64,000 nucleotides of DNA from Raphanus sativus (lineage: Eukaryota; Streptophyta; Magnoliopsida; Brassicales; Brassicaceae). The translations under genes and the position numbers were made by a program. The first letter of the stretch is position 1. The number at the start of each line of letters is the position of its first letter. A model generated the notes under the pieces. The model had not been told where the DNA came from, ran no database searches, and saw only the letters and a program-made list of their open reading frames with translations. Positions 59,017-64,000 of the stretch are shown here, in pieces. The DNA is taken from assembly GCF_000801105.2 (NCBI RefSeq), contig NC_079515.1, forward strand, positions 16,515,407 to 16,579,406. Direction: 5' to 3'.

Positions 59017-60830
59017 GGATATCGTCGGGAAGAGTTTTTGGACCCCTCCACACCATTTCTTGAACCAATGTTGACAGTAGAATTAGTTTGCACCTCTGAT
59101 CGATGGTTATCAGAACCTGATGTTGCCTTTGCACCCGATTTGTGAGGTTTCGGAGATCCCCGACGGAGGAACTCAGATTTCCTAATAGGTATACCCAACG
59201 GGTATTTGCGGCTTTTCCCGTTCCTGATCGATGATGATCTCGGCCTTCTTATCAGCTTGTCCTCCTTTGCCGTCTCCCCTTTACTTCCCTTATTCTTGGC
59301 AGCTTCAATATCCATTAGTTCATCCCCTAGCAGGTCATCCTCCTTGACGTCTACATCCATCTTTGTAGCGTTGAAGCTCTCCTCCATATCTCCTTGGTCA
59401 ATGATCTCCTTATCACTTAGAGCACCAATGATTTGCTCGTTTTGAAGAGGTACATTCTCCTTAGGAGAGAAAGTTAACAAACGAGGAGATATATGACGAC
59501 GTTTAGTGACATATGCATCCAGCTCTTGATCATGACGAATAGGCGTCACCACTTGACTAGCTATCCTCTTACCACTGGTCTGTTGTGTAACAGTCTCCAT
59601 TGTTGCATCTTCTCTAGTAGCCTCCTTGTCTTGTTGAGTAGAAGAACGAGGATTAGTAGTTGTTCTTGTCTCACCTCGTCCTGACCGTATGACAGTATCA
59701 CGTTTGTCATCATCACGTATCGTTTCATCCAAACGTACTGTCCCTTCTGCAGGCTTGAACCGATGAGCATAAGACTCATCTCTTCGATCATTACTTCCAT
59801 ATCTCACCTCTGTTCTTTCCTTTGCTTTCCATATTTGTGCTCTGTTTTTCACATAAGGTGCGTACCGAGCGTTTTGGTGTGAACTCTTCCTCTCCTTTCC
59901 CCCTCTGTTTGAATCATATCTATCATTATAGCCTCCTTGTCTTCCATAAGACCGCCTAGCATCCGTCATGAATCCACCCTCAGGTCGTTTCTCATCCCTA
60001 GTTGCTCTGTTTCGCTGATAATACACTTCAGTGTTAACCATCTCATGTTTAACCTGCTTGTGACCATTAAACCACTCCTTCTTATCCTCCTCACTCCATG
60101 GAAGCTGCACCCTTGCAAAGACTCTAGTCCTTTCACTTTGATCCTGCGTCACCGGTTTCTGAGTCAAGCATTGTGACTGCTCATGGGTGAGCATTCCACA
60201 AGTTTTGCAGTGCTTGAATAGCTTATCATAGTGAATTTGAATCGTGACCTCATCACCATCCTTGGACGCGATCTTCCTGGAGAAAGTAAGCGGCTTCCTA
60301 GTATCGACATCAATAAGCATACGACCTGCCGATAGATCAACTGTATCAATATGCCCCAGCCTGCTACCAATGTTTTTAAGGTTCTTGATTGTCCAAAAGT
60401 GTAGCGGAATGCCCGTAATCTCCACCCAGAATGGGATCACCCACGGGTAGTCGTCGTGCACCACCGGTTCCCAACGAACAAGTACGAACATACAAAAGTT
60501 ATAATGGAAAGGACCTTGACTTAGAACGGACTTAAGATCCGTTTCATTTTCAAAGTTCAAAAGGAACTTCCCACTCCCAAGATCATTAGCTGTGATCTTA
60601 TCTTGCATTCCCCATGTCGCCGGCATTGTTTGAATCAACTTCTCCACGATTTGCTTCTTAGGATTGAGAACCTTGCCAATCAATGATAGCCGGAAATCGC
60701 GAATGGTAGGAGCATCCTCTTCATCTGAAAGTTGAATGGGTTCATCAGGATTCTCATAACAAATGCCTTTACCTTTCTCCGCAGCCGTAAGAGCCACACG
60801 AGAACGGTTCATCCTTTTCTCATGATCCAT
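59013..60830 (-). CDS. LINE ORF1 (gag-like, DUF4283 and zinc knuckle), intact, 605 aa
   Basis: One uninterrupted frame from MDHEKRMNRSRVALTAAEKG. DUF4283 spans about residues 40-185 (FRLSLIGKVLNPKK, GKFLLNFENETDL, IPFWVEITGIPLHFW). A CX2CX4HX4C zinc knuckle lies at C208, C211, H216 and C221 (CKTCGMLTHEQSQC). The remainder is a basic, low-complexity RNA-binding tail with a bipartite basic cluster and an acidic patch (DVDVKEDDLLGDELMDIEAA). The start lies 350 bp inside the element, after a 5' UTR. Its TGA overlaps the ORF2 start as ATGA (59013-59016), so ORF2 would be translated by termination-reinitiation. It binds LINE RNA to form the transposition particle. Confidence 0.93.
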   Translation of the reverse strand: MDHEKRMNRSRVALTAAEKGKGICYENPDEPIQLSDEEDAPTIRDFRLSLIGKVLNPKKQIVEKLIQTMPATWGMQDKITANDLGSGKFLLNFENETDLKSVLSQGPFHYNFCMFVLVRWEPVVHDDYPWVIPFWVEITGIPLHFWTIKNLKNIGSRLGHIDTVDLSAGRMLIDVDTRKPLTFSRKIASKDGDEVTIQIHYDKLFKHCKTCGMLTHEQSQCLTQKPVTQDQSERTRVFARVQLPWSEEDKKEWFNGHKQVKHEMVNTEVYYQRNRATRDEKRPEGGFMTDARRSYGRQGGYNDRYDSNRGGKERKSSHQNARYAPYVKNRAQIWKAKERTEVRYGSNDRRDESYAHRFKPAEGTVRLDETIRDDDKRDTVIRSGRGETRTTTNPRSSTQQDKEATREDATMETVTQQTSGKRIASQVVTPIRHDQELDAYVTKRRHISPRLLTFSPKENVPLQNEQIIGALSDKEIIDQGDMEESFNATKMDVDVKEDDLLGDELMDIEAAKNKGSKGETAKEDKLIRRPRSSSIRNGKSRKYPLGIPIRKSEFLRRGSPKPHKSGAKATSGSDNHRSEVQTNSTVNIGSRNGVEGSKNSSRRYP

Positions 60831-61375
60831 TTTGTTTGCTTAACAGGCACGTCAACTTTAAACGAGCAAACACAGATCGTGAATGATGGAACAGAGAAGC
60901 CAAGCGTGACAAACACAGGTACTGGCAGAGCTAATCTGAGAACAGAATGTGCCGAGAACAAAGTAAGCAGAGAAGCAATAACAGATCAGATCGTAAGAAT
61001 CAGATCGTGGTTCCACTCCTTCTTTCTGTGCAAAGGAAATATCGCCAAGCTTATCTGCTGATACAAACCTTGAGAACTGATAACCTAATCGCCAAAGAAC
61101 GATCAGTTATATGGAGATCACAATCCCAAAGGAGATCATGATCTAGGATTGTATCTTCTTTCTCCTAGGGCTTCCGCCGTTGGTTGATATATGGTTAGGT
61201 GTATTGGTAATAGTGTTTTTATTTTTGAAATATGTAAAATTAAATGTTTTCTTAATCTATGTGCATAACCACTAGCCTAAACTGTAGTTATCAATATATT
61301 TTGGCGTCCCAAAAATATAAAGAATCTTTGGCGCCTAAAATCCTTGTTTCACGGGCTTTAGTCCAAGGCCGGTCC

Positions 61376-62354
61376 TGCCGCCTCATGCTGCAGTGTAAGC
61401 ACTGCTTAGCTTTTGCGCGTTCGCATTTGATATTATTCTTCGTGGAGTATTGGGATTGAACTTCTAAGAAGCTGTGACAATTAAAAGTGGTGATGTCGTA
61501 TCAAGGGTTTGAGGGTTCCTTTATCCCGGTGGCATGTGACAAATAAGATGCTTCTTTCCTGCATTTGCTTTGCAAGGTTCTAGTGTGTTCTTGCTTTCAC
61601 TCTGTTTATCTTTAAAAAAAAAATTTATATATTTGACTATTTAAATTTTATTAAATTTGCTTTACTAAAAATATATTTTTAAAATATAAAAAGTAAAACA
61701 TTTTTGATAAAGAAGAAAAGTTTTAAACTTACTGTAAAATTTTAAAACAAAAAGTTGAAATTGACTTTTTACGAAAAATTCACATATATTCAAACGATAG
61801 AAATGATAATGATAAATTATATTTCTCAAAGCTCAAAAATCCTGAAAAGTTCTACAGCTTTGGCGGGCTTTGAAATCTAAACCCAAAATATTTTTTAGAC
61901 CGGATCGGGCAGGATTAAAATATTTACGAGTTTAGCAGGTTCGGAGCGGGCCGGGCCAGCCCGAATTGACACCCTACTCTAAATATTAGCCTTTGTCTAA
62001 ATATATTTAATTAAATGTACTAAAATTTAATAACATCACACAATTTCTCAATTTTTTGAAAAAAATAAGTTAAACAATGTCAGAAAAATACACATCAAAT
62101 ATATTCCAAAATTTTAAAAATAAATTTGTATTCAAAATATGCTAAATAAAATTTTAAATGGATATAAATACATCAACATAATTGCCACATGTCTAAACAA
62201 ATAGTCCTATTAGATCTTAAAGTTAAATTCATCTATTTATTTTATTTTCGAATATATTTGATGTATATACTTTCAATGGCTATATGAATTGATTTAGACA
62301 CCTAAAAACTTTAAAAATACTTTTAATCTATTTGTAGTATTGGATATTCTATTT
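61376..62354. other. Intergenic DNA with possible hAT end
   Basis: Mostly AT-rich. A GC patch at 61860-61975 (inverted: tagggtgtcaattcgggctg + gcccggcccgct) resembles one end of a plant hAT MITE, but no second end was found. No gene. Confidence 0.4.
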
Positions 62355-63228
62355 TTTGGCGGCAAACGACTATTCTATTACTTAAACTTGAGGTGGTCTG
62401 GAAAACCAGACCGAAATAGAACAACCAATAAAATATAACTCTATGTGGAAGGATCTAGCAGTCTTAACTAAAAAATCAGAAAACTGATTATGCGCTCGTG
62501 GAACATGGGTTAACTTTAAGTCCGGAAAGCATATCTGCGTGCGGTTCCTTGATCATTGCGATCAGCTCCTTACAATCTGTTCCAAAGCTCTGGCATGTCG
62601 AATGCTGAAGCATGTTCTCCATCGCCCACTGCAGTGCTTCTATTTCTAAATGTAAGGCTGATTCTGGTCTATAGATATTTCGAGTCCCCATAAGTTGAAC
62701 CTTCCCAAAACTATCTATCCAAACCCAACCACTCCAACTGAACTGAGCTGTGGAAGTCCATGACCTATCTATCATACATATGGTACCCAAGTTTATGACT
62801 TGGGTCTCCACATTGGTAATATCTTGCATGATTGGTGATCCCATCTCATTTGCATTAAACCAAGCTTGATATTCACTCTCGGCATATCGAACCAACTCCA
62901 ATGGGTCTCTATCTACCCCCCTGAAAAGCTTATCATTTCGGACCTTCCAAATATACCAGATTATCCAAGGTTAAGGATCCCTGTCTAACTCTGGTTCGAC
63001 AATGATGTTTTTTCTCCAGAATAGATAATCCATATTGGCGTAAACGCTCGGTAACGGAAAGATATCTTGACTTGTCGGGGTCGCTGAAAGGTACCAGGCT
63101 TGTAAAGCCGGTGGACATTCGAATATGGCATGAGTTACCGATTCTTCTGGTTCTCCACATCTTGAGAAATAGTTTTCACACCTCATATTTCACCTTGCTA
63201 AGTTTCTAGTAACTGCCACATGACCTGT
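62355..63228 (-). pseudogene. LINE 3' fragment (zf-RVT and RNase H), same subfamily as the 54.9-61.2 kb LINE
   Basis: The minus strand gives YFSRCGEPEESVTHAIFECP (63130-63186), IIWYI-stop-like and KVRNDKLFRGVDRDP-like residues, then MELVRYAESEYQAWFNANEM (62901) through LHLEIEALQWAMENML and SFGTDCKELIAMIKEP. The 3' UTR at 62370-62460 matches 54915-55010 closely (aacttgaggtggtctgg, ggaaggatctagc). About 55 bp present in the relative between AKHML-like and PHAWPS is deleted. The 5' end at 63228 abuts the LTR. Confidence 0.88.
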
Positions 63229-64000
63229 TGATATATGGTGTTTTATACATCATTGTATATATGTTTTCTAATTGGTTTTCAAGTCTTTATCGAGTCTTTC
63301 TAGTCTTTTTCGAGTCATTACAGGTCTGGAGTTGCACTGGATGGGAGATGGACCTGCTGGAACAAAAGAAGCAGAAAACAGTGCAGTTTGGTGATTTTCA
63401 CGCAGAACAGTCCGATGACTGTTCCCGATCAAGCGGAACAAGCAGACGGAGTGATCCCGCGGTTGTTCCCGACGAATAAGGAAAATACAACATCTCGGGA
63501 TTTGCCCTAATTATCCTCTTTTTCTCTCCCAGCCGCCTGTGGCTTTGATATATCATATTTTATGTTTTCTCCTTATCATTCTACGCTTTCGGAGACACAA
63601 GAAACCATTGGAGACTTTTAGGATTATTGAATTTGCTTATTGCAAAGGGAGAAGGCTTCATCTCTCTCTCCATAGAGAAGATCATCTGAACCCTTTGTTT
63701 TCTACTCTGTTCTTATGCAATTTATTTCAGGAATTATGTTTTTGATTTCTTGCATCATGATCGAGTAGTGACCTTGCTCGCCTAGGATTTTTAGGGTGTT
63801 GAGGCATGAGCTAAACATAGATAAGCGATCCATAACTGTTCTTCATTCATACTGCTCTTACTGCTTTCATTAAACTGATCACTTGATGTTAGATCACTAG
63901 TTCATCACCTAGTTAACCGCTTAGGATGATAACTTGACATGTATTGAATGAGCTTAGTATCCCTAATCAGCGAAAGTAGATATTAGGGTGGTAAGTGAAC
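63229..64000 (+). mobile_element. LTR (probably Athila/Gypsy type), partial, runs off the window
   Basis: Starts TGATATATGGTGTTTTATAC directly where the LINE homology stops (gacctgt|tgatatatgg), so it inserted into the LINE. Recurrent gagtctttctagtcttt words, the gtctggagttgcactggatg segment and the gatcgagtagtgaccttgct region recall Athila LTRs, which exceed 1 kb. No second LTR, primer site or gag-pol is within the window, so orientation is unknown. Confidence 0.5.

Larger units (their letters stand above)
54883..61196 (-). mobile_element. Full-length L1-type LINE, 6.3 kb, minus strand
   Basis: The body at 54900-61179 has its poly(A) (as T-run) at 54897-54909 and is flanked by the exact 17-bp duplication ttggttgatatatggtt (54883-54899 and 61180-61196). 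It has a 350-bp 5' UTR, an intact ORF1, an ORF2 with three lesions and a short 3' UTR. It is a relative of, but clearly different from, the LINE at 33715-40560. The 3' part at 62355-63228 belongs to the same subfamily. Confidence 0.93.
54767..61262. mobile_element. Stowaway MITE split by a LINE
   Basis: TA followed by CTCCCTCCGTTTCGAATT (54765 onward) is the Stowaway (Tc1/mariner MITE) end. The part after it (aaatattttgtttcaaaata + agtgtcgtttt) and, beyond the LINE, ttaaatgttttcttaatcta (61240-61258) are typical of crucifer Stowaways. The right terminal repeat is not seen; the copy breaks off near 61262. Confidence 0.6.
54239..61375. mobile_element. Probable hAT relic enclosing the Stowaway and LINE insertions
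   Basis: The left end cagtgccggtccggacattt + acggtgcccaaag and the inverted right end caggaccggccttggacta share CAG(T/G)(G/A)CCGG(T/C)C, and the right part also has ggcgcctaaa opposite ggtgcccaaa. This style of end is common in plant hAT elements. The candidate 8-bp flanks match at only about five positions, so the call is tentative. Without the nested inserts it would be roughly 0.8 kb. Confidence 0.4.

Overview
This window is nuclear DNA of a flowering plant, very probably a crucifer (Brassicaceae, Brassica/Raphanus-like). The evidence is an intact UPF0725/DUF626 gene (a family expanded in crucifers), Helitrons with the 5' and 3' termini typical of crucifers, a Stowaway end starting CTCCCTCCGTTTC, L1-type plant LINEs, spliced genes with GT/AG introns, and very AT-rich intergenic DNA. 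Nothing bacterial, organellar or viral was seen.

Only three host genes look intact. They are the five-exon UPF0725 gene (minus, 16405-17782), a two-exon papain-type (C1A) cysteine protease with signal peptide (minus, 41482-42736), and a three-exon heavy-metal-associated isoprenylated protein, HIPP (plus, 45854-46557). They share no pathway.

Most of the rest is a layered transposon landscape. 1-5.3 kb: a telomere-motif foldback repeat, two poly(A) retroposons and a decayed Helitron with an RPA-like pseudogene. 5.3-14.5 kb: a Helitron, an orphan tryptophan-synthase-beta-like exon, then three minus-strand Helitrons apparently joined head to tail, one carrying a mitochondrial ribosomal L7/L12 fragment. 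14.7-15.8 kb: a decayed protease-like gene and a complete 362-bp TRIM element. 18.4-22.9 kb: a 4.5-kb Pack-MULE with an exact 9-bp target duplication and fragments of at least three host genes (PPR, DUF547/MIP1-like, PATRONUS/securin-like). 23-29.7 kb: two more Helitrons. 30.3-33.1 kb: a 789-bp hAT element and a 0.9-kb Sadhu-like retroposon, both with exact target duplications. 33.7-40.6 kb: a full-length but mutated LINE. 44-51 kb: small insertions, a Helitron, a LINE fragment and a duplicated segment with a (CA)~83 tract. 51.2-54.1 kb: a broken PIF/Harbinger transposon. 54.2-61.4 kb: a second full-length LINE inside a Stowaway element inside a probable hAT relic. 62.4-64 kb: a LINE fragment interrupted by an LTR, probably Athila/Gypsy, that runs off the window.

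Element boundaries rest on target-site duplications or paired termini read directly. Family names for captured fragments rest on recalled family motifs, not on a search.
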